From: Bin75 sp965200435
GTDB taxonomy: Bacteria; Nitrospirota; Nitrospiria; Nitrospirales; UBA8639
NCBI GenBank assembly: GCA_965200435.1
Contig: OZ241337.1
Coordinates: 1,426,001-1,490,000, forward strand
Direction of reading: 5' to 3'
DNA length: 64,000 nucleotides
The notes below the pieces were generated by a model. That model did no database searches. It had not been told where the DNA came from and was given only the letters and a program-made list of their open reading frames with translations. This document shows, piece after piece, positions 38,700-46,699 of this stretch (positions within the stretch are counted from its first letter, which is position 1; each line of letters begins with the position of its first letter). The translations under genes and the position numbers were made by a program.

Positions 38700-39961
38700 G
38701 ATTGCTCAAACCAATCCGTGGCGGGAGTTGAGAGAAATTCCACAATCGGAATGCCGCCTTCACCGATCAATAAGGAACGCCGGGGTGAATAGCGCGTTCC
38801 GAATTTCTCCAACCCGTCAGCTTTCCCGCTTCGCGATCCGCTTTTGACCTCCAGCGCCACGAGTGTATGGCCGTGTTCCAGGACGAAATCCACCTCAAGG
38901 GATTGTTCCCGCCAATAGTGAAGTCGCACCTCCGGCGTTCCCGTGTTGAACAGGTGCGCACCAACGGCGCTTTCGACCAATCGGCCCCAGAAGCTTCGGT
39001 CCGCTTTCGCTTCTTCAAACGTGTACCCGGAATGGACCGACATGAGCGCGGTGTTGAGCACGTTGAGTTTGGGACTGGAGGCCCTGCGGCGGTACACCCC
39101 TCCGGCATATTTGCCAAGCCCCGTCAGCAGTCCGGCTTTCGACAGCAAATCCAGGTAGCGCGCCAGGGTCGTGGTGTTTCCGGCATCCTGAATCTGCCCG
39201 AGCATCTTGTCGTATGCCAGGATCTGCCCGGACATTTCGGCACCGAACTCGAAAAGCCGTTTGAGGAGCGCCGGCTTGTCCACCCGTTCCATCGCGAGGA
39301 TGTCCCGCTCGATATTCGGTTCGATCATGGACCCCAAAATGTAGTCCCGCCAGCGCCGCTGCTCTTGGATCAGGGATGCCGCACCCGGGTATCCCCCGAA
39401 GTAGATGTAACGGTCGAGGTCGAAACCGAAGGCCTCGGACATCTCGGCGAACGACCAGTGCGCAAGGCGGATGGTTTCAAAGCGACCAAGCATGCTTTCA
39501 CTCAGCCCCCTCTGCATGAGAAGTGGCGCAGACCCCAACACGACCACGTGTAGCAGGAGGCCTTCGTGCCGGTCGGCGTCCCATAAGCCTTTCACGGTCT
39601 CCGACCAATTTGGGATTTTCTGGATTTCGTCGAAGACCAGCACGAATCCCCGTTCCGATCGTTTGGCCTGCTTTCTGGCCAGTTCCCACTCGTGAACCAG
39701 CCAGGTTGTATCTCTCCTGTCGAAGATGGGGGCAGCCTCTTCGGTATCGTCAGAGGATAGGGTAGTCGGTAGGGAAGGCGCAGCCGGCTCGGGCGCGTCG
39801 ACGGAGAGATATCGACTCGGGATGTCGATCTGCTTCAGGGCTTGTCGTACGAGCGTGGTTTTGCCGCTCTGCCGCGGACCGGCAATGACGATCAGCCATT
39901 TCGGGTCCTCGCGCAATCGGCTCAAAATCGTCGATAGTTGCGCCCGGTGAAAGCTATTCAT
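38696..39961 (-). CDS. AAA_14/DUF4143-family ATPase
   Basis: 421 residues. Walker A GPRQSGKTT at residues 28-36, Walker B FVLVFDEIQKIPNW near 118, and GSAPLLMQRGLSESMLGR, the typical GSSxLLLxxGxxESLAGR-like motif. The C-terminal DUF4143 part has LARYLDLLSKAGLLTGL and ends in a nuclease-fold strand pair, VDFVLEHGHTLVALEVKSG. Such ATPases are widespread, usually single genes of unknown role. Here it is the first gene of a two-gene operon with the NACHT protein, overlapping by 4 bp. The promoter suggests a leaderless message. Confidence 0.85.
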   Translation of the reverse strand: MNSFHRAQLSTILSRLREDPKWLIVIAGPRQSGKTTLVRQALKQIDIPSRYLSVDAPEPAAPSLPTTLSSDDTEEAAPIFDRRDTTWLVHEWELARKQAKRSERGFVLVFDEIQKIPNWSETVKGLWDADRHEGLLLHVVVLGSAPLLMQRGLSESMLGRFETIRLAHWSFAEMSEAFGFDLDRYIYFGGYPGAASLIQEQRRWRDYILGSMIEPNIERDILAMERVDKPALLKRLFEFGAEMSGQILAYDKMLGQIQDAGNTTTLARYLDLLSKAGLLTGLGKYAGGVYRRRASSPKLNVLNTALMSVHSGYTFEEAKADRSFWGRLVESAVGAHLFNTGTPEVRLHYWREQSLEVDFVLEHGHTLVALEVKSGSRSGKADGLEKFGTRYSPRRSLLIGEGGIPIVEFLSTPATDWFEQS

Positions 39962-39967
39962 TACACC

Positions 39968-39997
39968 ATATTACGTCATTGAGTAAATTAACTCAAT
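39968..39997 (-). promoter_or_regulatory. Promoter with overlapping palindromic operator for the ATPase-NACHT operon; leaderless start
   Basis: On the minus strand TTGAGT (39996-39991) and TAATAT (39973-39968) are 17 bp apart. Only six bases separate the -10 from the ATG at 39961, so RNA should begin at or near the start codon and no Shine-Dalgarno is possible. The palindrome ATTGAGTAAATTAACTCAAT (39978-39997) covers the -35 and spacer, ideal for a repressor. Confidence 0.6.
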
Positions 39998-40016
39998 ATC
40001 ATAGCTGGCTGTAATC

Positions 40017-40139
40017 TCAGCGACCGATGGCCGTGCCTTCCCGCCTTGGGTCGGCGCCGCCCACGAGCGTGCCGTCCGGCGAGATGCGGATGATGTGCAG
40101 CCCGGATGTCATCTCCACTTCCTGGGTCTTATGTCCTAG
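40017..40139 (-). pseudogene. ggt: 3' remnant of gamma-glutamyltransferase
   Basis: Encodes GHKTQEVEMTSGLHIIRISP and DGTLVGGADPRREGTAIGR before its TGA at 40017. This matches the C-terminus of gamma-glutamyltranspeptidases (SGLHxIR, GGADPRREG). The rest is missing: sequence changes to an IS5 end at 40140. Only about 40 of roughly 550 residues survive. Confidence 0.75.
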
Positions 40140-40856
40140 GGATTCTCTGAACAAGTCCAAGGGGCGTCCAAACGGCTCGCTTTTGGTATAATAGGCCAAA
40201 GGCAACGAGTTCTGCCATATCAATCAAGCGGGAGGGCGAGTGATGGACCAGGTGACCTTTGCGGAGCTGGAGCACGACCGGAAGAAGCGGCGGACGCGGC
40301 GGGAGCGGTTTCTGGAGAAGAGGGCCGCGCTGATTCCGTGGGAGCGGCTGGAGCCGCGCATCGAGCCGGTCTATCCGAAGGCCGGGCAGGGCCGCCGGCC
40401 GTACCCGCTGGGCGTGATGCTGCGGGTGCACTGTGTGCAGTTGTTCTACAACCTGAGCGATCTGGGGATGGAGGACCTGCTCGACGAGGTGGAGTCGGTG
40501 CGGCGCTTTATCGGCGTCCGGTTGGCGGGGCCGCTACCGGATGAGACGACGATCCTGCACTTTCGGCACCTGTTGGAGCCACACGGACTGGGCGAGCAGT
40601 TGTTGGAGGAGAGCAACGGGCATTGGGCCACGCTGGGGCACCCGTGGCAGCCGGGGAGCATCGTGGACGCGAGCCTCGTCCGTCTGCAGGTGTTCCAGCA
40701 CGGCGAGATGCCCTCGTAGCGACGCTTGCATGCCCCTCACCCAGGCTCTGCTCGATACCCAAACATGCTATTTCGTCGGTTCCAGGTGCCCTTGCGGTTC
40801 ACACTTCCATCCCTCGATCCATGACTGCCTCTAAACTGCGGTTGTTCAGAGCTTCC
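40140..40856 (+). mobile_element. IS5-family remnant, internally deleted (717 bp)
   Basis: The ends are GGATTCTCTGAACAAG and, reversed, GGAAGCTCTGAACAAC. The flanking tetramers are CTAG (40136-40139) and TTAA (40857-40860): both fit YTAR but are unlike each other. The flanking DNA is also unrelated (ggt on one side, a Sel1 gene on the other), as expected if recombination between two copies deleted the DNA between. Its end sequence resembles the MITE ends (GGAACCTCTGA), making it a plausible source family. Confidence 0.75.
40240..40719 (+). CDS. Truncated IS5-family transposase
   Basis: 159 residues. N-terminal part of an IS5-group DDE transposase: YPKAGQGRRPYPLGVMLRVH, LFYNLSDLGMEDLLDEVESV and PDETTILHFRHLLEPHGLG. 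Homology ends after GSIVDAS, which holds the first catalytic Asp, and a stop follows 14 codons later. The second Asp and the Glu are missing, so it cannot transpose by itself. Confidence 0.8.
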   Translation: MMDQVTFAELEHDRKKRRTRRERFLEKRAALIPWERLEPRIEPVYPKAGQGRRPYPLGVMLRVHCVQLFYNLSDLGMEDLLDEVESVRRFIGVRLAGPLPDETTILHFRHLLEPHGLGEQLLEESNGHWATLGHPWQPGSIVDASLVRLQVFQHGEMPS

Positions 40857-40860
40857 TTAA

Positions 40861-40936
40861 CGCGCTTGCGTCAAAGATGATTCCCGCGCAGATTGCCGAG
40901 GCGCAACGGCTGGCGCGGGAGTGGGAACCCGCATAG
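40861..40936 (+). pseudogene. 3' remnant of a Sel1-repeat gene
   Basis: Encodes ALASKMIPAQIAEAQRLARE and WEPA before TAG, the same tail as the Sel1 genes ending at 42540 and 45617. Everything upstream was removed at the IS5 junction. Confidence 0.75.
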
Positions 40937-41226
40937 TGATAAGGCGTCAAGGGTGTAAATGTTCACTAATTCGTTGACAGAATCAGGGGTGATGATCCGC
41001 TCATTCTCTTGTCGTTGCGCCATCTCTGTTCTAGGGGCAGGGACATGCCTCACGATGCTTTCCGTTGGCCGCATGAAGTGTGTTATGCGCCTGTTGAAGG
41101 GCCTGTCCCGGGCTTTGACTCGGAAGCAATCCGGTGTATAACTTCTTCAACCGGTCGACTGCTTGCCTATTGAGACCGGCGAAATTGCGAAAAAGGAATT
41201 TTTTATCGGATGGAGGCCGGACACAG

Positions 41227-42540
41227 ATGTCATCATCCCCTTTACGAATCGTGAGCGTCCACCGCATGCAGGTGTGGCAAGGTATGGTTGTCTCAGTGTT
41301 GCTGGCGTTTGCCCTGCTCGGCGCCATGGCTGCGGAGGCGCAGACAATGGAAGAAGCCTTGGCAGCATATGACCGTGGTGATTATGCCGTGGCCTTCGAG
41401 GCGTTCTCTGCCCTTGCGAAGCAGGGCAATGCCTCCGCTCAGGTTGAGCTCGGGTTCATGTACTTCGATGGCCGGGGGGTGCCGCAGGACGATGTTAAGG
41501 CGGTGCGGTGGTGGCGGCAGGCCGCAGAGCAGGGTAATGCTGATGCTCAGGCTCGGCTCGGGGACATGTACGTCAATGGTCGGGGGGGGGCCGCAGGACG
41601 ATGTTAAGGCGGTGCGGTGGTACCAGCAGGCCGCAGAGCAGGGTGATGTCTACGCCCAGGTTGAGCTCGGGTTCATGTATGCCGAGGGCCGGGGGGTGTC
41701 ACAGGACGATATTGAGGCGGTGCGGTGGTGGTGGCAGGCTGCAGAGCAGGGTGATGCCTTCGCTCAGGCTTGGCTCGGGTTCATGTATGCTGAGGCTGGG
41801 GGGTGTCACAGGACGATGTTAAGGCGGTGCGGTGGTGGCGGCAGGCCGCAGAACAGGGGCATGCTGATGCTCAGGCTCGGCTCGGGGACATGTATGTCGA
41901 GGGCCGGGGGGTGCCGCAGGACGATGTTAAGGCGGTGCGGTGGTGGCGGCAGGCCGCAGAACAGGGGCATGCTGATGCTCAGACTCGGCTCGGGTTCATG
42001 TATGCCGGGGGTCGGGGGGTGCCGCAGGACGATGATGAGGCGGTGCGGTGGTGGCGGCAGGCCGCAGAGCAGGGGGATGCCGTCGCTCAGGCTCGGCTCG
42101 GGAACATGTACTTCCAGGGCCGTGGGGTGCCACAGGACGATGATGAGGCGGTGCGGTGGTGGCGGCAGGCCGCAGAGCAGGGGGATGCCAATGCCCAGTC
42201 TGAGCTCGGGTTCATGTACTTCCAGGGCCGTGGGGTGCCACAGGACGATGATGAGGCGGTGCGGTGGTGGCGGCAGGCCGCAGAGCAGGGGCATGCCCGT
42301 GCCCAGCTTCAGCTCGGGCTCATGTATCTCAAGGGCCGTGGGGTGCGTCAGGATTACGTTGAGGCGCACAAATGGGTCAATCTTGGGGCTTCTCGGATTT
42401 CGAGTTCTGAGCGGGAATTGCGAAACATACTTGTGCAAGTCCGCGACGAGCTTGCGTCGAAGATGACTCCCGCGCAGATTGCCGAGGCGCAACGGCTGGC
42501 GCGGGAGTGGCAACCAAATCACGGAGACAAGTTCAAATGA
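41227..42540 (+). pseudogene. Secreted Sel1-repeat protein with two compensating frameshifts
   Basis: ATG 41227 begins a protein with a signal peptide (VVSVLLAFALLGAMAAEAQ) and a chain of 36-residue Sel1 repeats (AxYDRGDYAVAFEAFSALAK, then GVPQDDxxAVRWWRQAAEQG and AQxxLGxMYxxGR). At 41582-41590 a run of nine G, where sister repeats read GGGGGGTG, adds one base; the frame is restored near 41795 where GAGGCTGG lacks one. The roughly 70 residues between are read correctly only in the second frame. The tail LASKMTPAQIAEAQRLAREW is shared with two neighbours. Sel1 proteins are protein-interaction scaffolds; no partner is evident. Confidence 0.75.
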
Positions 42541-42626
42541 GGATCGGGAAGAGCATGATGTTCTCCAATGGATCTTGCCTATGCTGGAATTTGAACCCAT
42601 TGCCATCATCCTACGTGAGGAAATTT

Positions 42627-42857
42627 ATGGCCCATAGCGCGCGAACGACGGTCTACTTCAACCCCGGGGTCTATCGTGTCCTGAAGTTGAAATCGGCAGC
42701 AAGAGATCGAACGCTTTCCGATATCGTCAATCAAGCGGTGCTTGAACTGTTGAGGGAAGATGCGCTCGATTTGGAAGCCATTGAAAAACGGCGAGGGGAG
42801 CCTAGTCGTTTCTTCGAGGAGGTCCTCAAGGACTTAAAGCGTGACAGGCTTATATAG
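42627..42857 (+). CDS. RelB/CopG-type antitoxin
   Basis: 76 residues. ATG 42627 with GAGG 7 nt upstream. TTVYFNPGVYRVLKLKSAAR and DRTLSDIVNQAVLELLREDA form a ribbon-helix-helix DNA-binding domain; the tail is charged. It overlaps the following toxin frame by 17 bp. The toxin is decayed, so the antitoxin is an orphan. A damaged copy of the gene and its leader lies at 47642. Confidence 0.75.
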   Translation: MAHSARTTVYFNPGVYRVLKLKSAARDRTLSDIVNQAVLELLREDALDLEAIEKRRGEPSRFFEEVLKDLKRDRLI

Positions 42858-43102
42858 TGTCAGGATCAAGAAGTCAGCAGAAAAAGAGTTGCGGGGACTT
42901 CCGAAGAAAAATCTGAACAAATTTTTTCCCGCATCCGTGCTCTTGCTGCCAACCCCTCTTGGTTGCGAGAAATCGTCTGGAGGGGATTGGTATCGGGTCC
43001 GCCAGGGAGATTGCCGGATCGTATAACATCATTGACGATGATGGGTTGCTTGTGGAGGTCATAAAAATCGGTCACCGGAAGGAAGTCTATCGAATGTCGT
43101 GA
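42841..43102 (+). pseudogene. RelE/ParE-type toxin, frameshifted
   Basis: Starts correctly (YSVRIKKSAEKELRGLPKKN) but shifts frame at AAATTTTTTCCC, again at AACCCCTC and again at ATCGTATAAC. Pieces in the three frames give SRIRALAANP, LSGGDWYRVRQGD-like sequence and NIIDDDGLLVEVIKIGHRKE before TGA 43100. The RelE fold is recognisable but no full product can be made. Confidence 0.7.
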
Positions 43103-43217
43103 TGAACACACAGCTTCTGATTCATAGAGTCTTTTTCTCGCACAAGTATCGCCTGGAAATCACCCTCGTGTTTTAAATGACTCGCCATGCTGTTCCTGCT
43201 TTCTGCAAGCTTTGCCC

Positions 43218-43253
43218 CACTGTTTCTAATTGCTCTTCTGTATGTTCCGAACT
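43218..43253. repeat. 36-bp stray copy of the bioF 3' coding region
   Basis: Differs by three C/T changes from 48117-48152, which lies inside bioF (C-terminal SSEHTEEQLETV region). Same orientation. It abuts the glycosylase-like remnant, so this is a junction of unrelated fragments. Confidence 0.6.
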
Positions 43254-43661
43254 TCTGGTTCAGATCGTGGGCTCAAGGCGTTCTGCAATTCGGGCTACTA
43301 TCTGCTTCAATCCTTTCCGCGTCCGCTCAAAGATAACCAACGTAACGTCATCAAGACTTGGTTGCCTCACCAAGTCAAGACCCATCTTCGGGACCAAATC
43401 ACATTTTTTCAGCCTTCCGCGATTCTGGCTCTTGGTGTGCCCGCGTCAGCAGCGATTTCCATGCTTTGGCCCCGTTCAACGTTTGCGCGTTCATTTCAAC
43501 GCGCTGGCTGGAAGCTGCAAGCTGTGCGTGGCAAGATATTTGACGAGTCGCGTCTCCCAATCCTTGTCGCCACGTACCTGCCGTCAGGATACGGATGGTA
43601 TTGGCAAGATTGGAAACAGGATCTTCCTCTTTTTGTCGCAAAAGCTCGGTCTAGGGCATAA
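43230..43661 (+). pseudogene. Possible uracil-DNA-glycosylase-like C-terminal remnant
   Basis: The frame gives THLRDQITFFQPSAILALGV and later LPILVATYLPSGYGWYWQDW. The pattern of a strand ending in ALG and a later TYxPS resembles family 4/5 uracil-DNA glycosylases (ALG, HPS), but the catalytic N-terminal motif is absent and His is replaced. The frame begins in the stray bioF copy, so no genuine start is visible. Treat as a tentative fragment. Confidence 0.35.
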
Positions 43662-43714
43662 GCAAGAAGCTTACCAAGCAGAACACTCCTGAAGAGGGGG
43701 AACGCTCTCAAAAA

Positions 43715-44449
43715 TTGGAAGAGTTGTCGAATCTTCAGACATTCCTTGCTCAACGGGAGTTGGACTTGATCGCGCTTCAGGCTGAATTGCAGGCCTTTGA
43801 GCGGCGCTATTGCCGGGTTGTCGGCGTCCGCTATGCCGAACTCGACGAAGTCGAAGCGCAGATTGCGGAGTATTTGGCTCGATCGTCGCCGCACAATCAG
43901 GACATCCGCCGGATGGCCGATGCAGCCCGTGGCCGGGCCACTGAATCCGCCCATGAGTCAAAAACGGTTCAAGCAAGAGCGGGACACGCGGAGAGAATCA
44001 CCACTTCAGACGCCTTGAAAAAATTGTATCGAGAGGTTGCCAAGAGCATCCATCCGGATTTGGCAACGGATGACGATGATCGTGCCCGGCGGCAACGTTT
44101 CATGGCCGAGGCGAATCAAGCTTATGAGGAAGGAAACGAAATTCGTTTACAGGAGACCCTGCGGGAATGGGGAAGCAGTCCCGACGCGATCAAGGGAGAT
44201 GGCATTGCCGCGGAACTCCTCCGCGTGATCCGCAAAATAGCGCAGGTGCAAGACCGGTTGAGGGCCATAGAAGCGACCATTGATGGGTTACAGGCATCCG
44301 ACCTGTATCGGTTGAAAAGTGAAGTCGAGATTGCGGAAGCCGAAGAGAGAGACCTGCTAACCGAAATGGCCTCGCGCCTGGACCTGCAGATTGCCGCTGC
44401 AAGAAAGCGGCTTGCCGGTCTCACCAGGGAGCAATCGAGCTATGCCTGA
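43715..44449 (+). CDS. J-domain protein with coiled coils
   Basis: 244 residues. A J-domain-like helix pair with HPD (LKKLYREVAKSIHPDLATDD, RFMAEANQAYEEGN) lies at residues 101-150. It is flanked by coiled-coil regions (AQRELDLIALQAELQAFERR; LRAIEATIDGLQASDLYRLK). J-domains stimulate Hsp70; the client is unknown. The TTG start at 43715 is the only usual start in frame. The frame is open back to 43655 and an ATA at 43658 begins SKKLTKQNTPEEGERSQKLEE, which looks like native N-terminus, so the original ATG may have mutated. Confidence 0.65.
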   Translation: MEELSNLQTFLAQRELDLIALQAELQAFERRYCRVVGVRYAELDEVEAQIAEYLARSSPHNQDIRRMADAARGRATESAHESKTVQARAGHAERITTSDALKKLYREVAKSIHPDLATDDDDRARRQRFMAEANQAYEEGNEIRLQETLREWGSSPDAIKGDGIAAELLRVIRKIAQVQDRLRAIEATIDGLQASDLYRLKSEVEIAEAEERDLLTEMASRLDLQIAAARKRLAGLTREQSSYA

Positions 44450-45173
44450 TCATCGACAACAGAAATACCTGACACCGCGGGCAGACAACAAACAGTTGTC
44501 CCCCGCTCCACTCTGGCAAGCCGAGGCCTCGAATTGGCCTTGATTGTGCAAACGGGAACATAGGTAACACTGTATAGACCGGGGACATGGTTTACATCGC
44601 CTGCAGGTCGTCAGGTTGATGCCACTACCGGGCAGGGTGATCCTGAGCGTTCGCTCATCCGGTGAACTTCCTTATACGGAACATCTTCTGTCATGTCCGC
44701 AGCTAAAAACTGTAGGTCGGATTAGCACAGCGTAATCCGACAAAGGGCTGGGTTGTCTTCCTCATACCCCCTTGCCCTTCCTCTTCTGTAGCTGCGCCAT
44801 CCCCCGATAACAGGTGTCGAGGGCAAGCTTATGGCGCTTCTTTCCCTGACCAGTAGGTGGGGCTGTCGGGTTACGCCGGGGCGGCTAACCCGACCTACGG
44901 GGGCGAGGGCGCGATGCGATCGTGCCGTTATAACGACGGGGTGGCCTCTCCGAGCCGCATGAGATGCGACGGCTACGAAGGCGGAGAGTCCCTCGCTGCA
45001 ATTGATCCTCGGAACACTCCGGACTGTGAATCGCATAACGGTCTTTGACCTTGGAAGACAGACGAAAAATGGGCTATATTTTTCCGTGGTCGCGGGAGCC
45101 ACGTGAACAAGTTGATTGCTATCGTTAAGCGTTCTATTGGGAGAGAAACATCCTTAACAACCCGGAGGGCAAG
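44450..45173. repeat. Intergenic region with palindromic repeats
   Basis: No gene supported. Contents: TGTAGGTCGGATTAGCACAGCGTAATCCGACA (44711-44742, a dispersed repeat also present inverted near 27180), a CCCCCGATAACAGGTGTCGAGGG palindrome (44801-44823), a related GTCGGGTTACGCC...GGCTAACCCGACC palindrome (44867-44895) and a REP-like GCCGCATGAGATGCGACGGC (44955-44974). The last 100 bp should hold the promoter of the next Sel1 gene. Confidence 0.6.
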
Positions 45174-45617
45174 ATGGGATTGATTTCCTCTTTCTTGCGA
45201 GTCTTGAGAAGTGCCCACCTCGGGTGGCAAGGCATGGTCGCCATGGCCCTGCTGACGCTGGGGTTATTCGTTGCCCCTGCGGCGGAAGCCCAGACGTTTG
45301 AAGAGGCCAATGCCGCGTATGATCGTGGCGACTATGCCGTGGCTTTTGAGATGTTCTCTGCTCAGGGAGATGCCCGTGCCCAGCGCTCGCTCGGGAACAT
45401 GTACGTCAGGGGCGAGGGGGTGCCGCAGGATTACGTCGAGGCGCACAAATGGTACAATCTCGCGGCTTCTCGGTTTTCGGGTTCCGAGCGGGAAGTTCGG
45501 GACGAGGTCATGAAATTGCGCGATAGGCTCGCGTCGGGGATGACTCCGGCGCAGATTGCCGAGGCGCAACGGCTGGCGCGGGAATGGAGGCCAAAGCGTG
45601 GCGAAAATTTCAGGTGA
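45174..45617 (+). CDS. Small secreted Sel1-repeat protein
   Basis: 147 residues. GGAGGGCAAG precedes the ATG. Signal peptide with core MVAMALLTLGLFVAPAAEAQ, a TPR-like AAYDRGDYAVAFEMFSAQ, one complete Sel1 repeat (AQRSLGNMYVRGEGVPQDYV, EAHKWYNLAASR) and the family tail LASGMTPAQIAEAQRLAREW. It is a shortened paralogue of the gene at 41227, with the same gene plan. Periplasmic or exported; role unknown. Confidence 0.8.
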   Translation: MGLISSFLRVLRSAHLGWQGMVAMALLTLGLFVAPAAEAQTFEEANAAYDRGDYAVAFEMFSAQGDARAQRSLGNMYVRGEGVPQDYVEAHKWYNLAASRFSGSEREVRDEVMKLRDRLASGMTPAQIAEAQRLAREWRPKRGENFR

Positions 45618-45885
45618 GGAGAGGAGGAGAAAGAGGATATATCGTTATAAGTTTTGTAAGAAGCCTGTCAAAGAGGTGATAGCTGCGACAGACAACCCGA
45701 CGGAACCGCGCGGACCACGTCCCTATCATTGTGCTTGTCGTCCTCTCCACACTCGAACACCAAATATGGTCAAGAAAAATTGGAAGCCATACCCAAGTCC
45801 GGAGGAAGCAAGGGCGGCTGGTCATCCAGACCCCTGTCAAATTTGCTTTCCTGGAGACAGGCACGGGCGAACTTCGTTTGCCTGA
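45598..45885 (+). CDS. Small Cys-rich protein of unknown function, coupled to the Sel1 gene
   Basis: 95 residues. GTG 45598 has GGAGG 7 nt upstream inside the Sel1 coding sequence, and the genes overlap by 20 bp. The product is basic and has three Cys pairs or clusters: KFCKKP, YHCACRPLH and DPCQICFPG, reminiscent of a small metal-binding fold. No family recognised. The stop is 7 bp before MITE copy F, so the end may have been altered by it. Confidence 0.5.
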   Translation: MAKISGEERRRKRIYRYKFCKKPVKEVIAATDNPTEPRGPRPYHCACRPLHTRTPNMVKKNWKPYPSPEEARAAGHPDPCQICFPGDRHGRTSFA

Positions 45886-45892
45886 CCCCTAA

Positions 45893-46033
45893 GGAACCTC
45901 TGATTTTTATGATAGCGGGATGCAGGGCAAAGCGTCCCGCAGCGAAGCCCGAGGCGTATCATAGAGATAGGCGAGGGGTGAGCGAGGACACAACGCCGTC
46001 ATGCGCCCGATAGTGCAATAAATCAGAGGTTCC
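45893..46033. repeat. MITE copy F (141 bp)
   Basis: Orientation as copies C, D and H. Flanks CTAA and TTAG. Ends read GGAACCTCTGATTTTTATG and the complement of ATAAATCAGAGGTTCC, so it is more diverged than copy E. Confidence 0.85.
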
Positions 46034-46268
46034 TTAGACGTTTCTCCTTCCATTGTCCTCAATCCCCGATCACAAACGTCGGGGACAGGCTATTCTTAAT
46101 CGAGGATCCAGCATCTTTGGTATTTTGTTCCCGCGGTATCTCGCACCTCACCTCCCAACTACGTTACTCCGCGGAGGCGGAGAGCAGGGTGCTGCTTGTC
46201 CCTTTTCGGACTTAAGACTATCATTTTGCTGTCATAGGGGCGTCATCGAACGAATGGAGGATGAAAAC

Positions 46269-46481
46269 ATGGCCCAAACGTACACGGCACTTATCCAGCA
46301 ACGTAAGGAGTGGTGGATTGGCTGGATAGAAGAGATCCCCGGCGTGAATTGTCAAGAAAGAACAAGAGAAGAGTTGCTTGATACCCTTCGCATCACGCTT
46401 ATCGAAGCCTTGGAATTCAACCGGCAGCAAGCAATCAGCGTTGCTGCAAGTGAGTATCAGGAAGTTTCAATCCAGGTATGA
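46269..46481 (+). CDS. hicB: HicB-type antitoxin
   Basis: 70 residues. ATG 46269 with GGAGG 8 nt upstream. YTALIQQRKEWWIGWIEEIP followed by GVNCQERTREELLDTLRITL is the HicB partial RNase-H fold. It lacks a separate C-terminal DNA-binding domain, as in short HicB forms. It overlaps hicA by 4 bp (ATGA). It normally blocks the HicA mRNA interferase. Confidence 0.82.
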   Translation: MAQTYTALIQQRKEWWIGWIEEIPGVNCQERTREELLDTLRITLIEALEFNRQQAISVAASEYQEVSIQV

Positions 46482-46666
46482 AACGAAGGGTCTTGATCGG
46501 TCATCTCAAAAAACACGGCTGCCATTTGATTCGAGAAGGTCGGAACCACTCGTGGTGGGGCAACGTAGCACTGAATACCAGAAGTGCAGTGCCACGGCAT
46601 ACGGAGATTGACGATCAGCTTGCCAATAAAATCTGTAAAGATTTGGGAATCCCCAATGCTCTATGA
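46478..46666 (+). CDS. hicA: HicA-type toxin
   Basis: 62 residues. Double-stranded-RNA-binding-like fold with the active-site region LKKHGCHLIREGRNHSWWGN, although the usual GSH.....KHP pattern is altered to NHSWW. The C-terminal HTEIDDQLANKICKDLGI is typical. Antitoxin-first order with a 4-bp overlap. The pair looks intact. Confidence 0.8.
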   Translation: MKRRVLIGHLKKHGCHLIREGRNHSWWGNVALNTRSAVPRHTEIDDQLANKICKDLGIPNAL

Positions 46667-46699
46667 ATGCAGACCCATCCAGCAGGTTTCCTATCTCCT

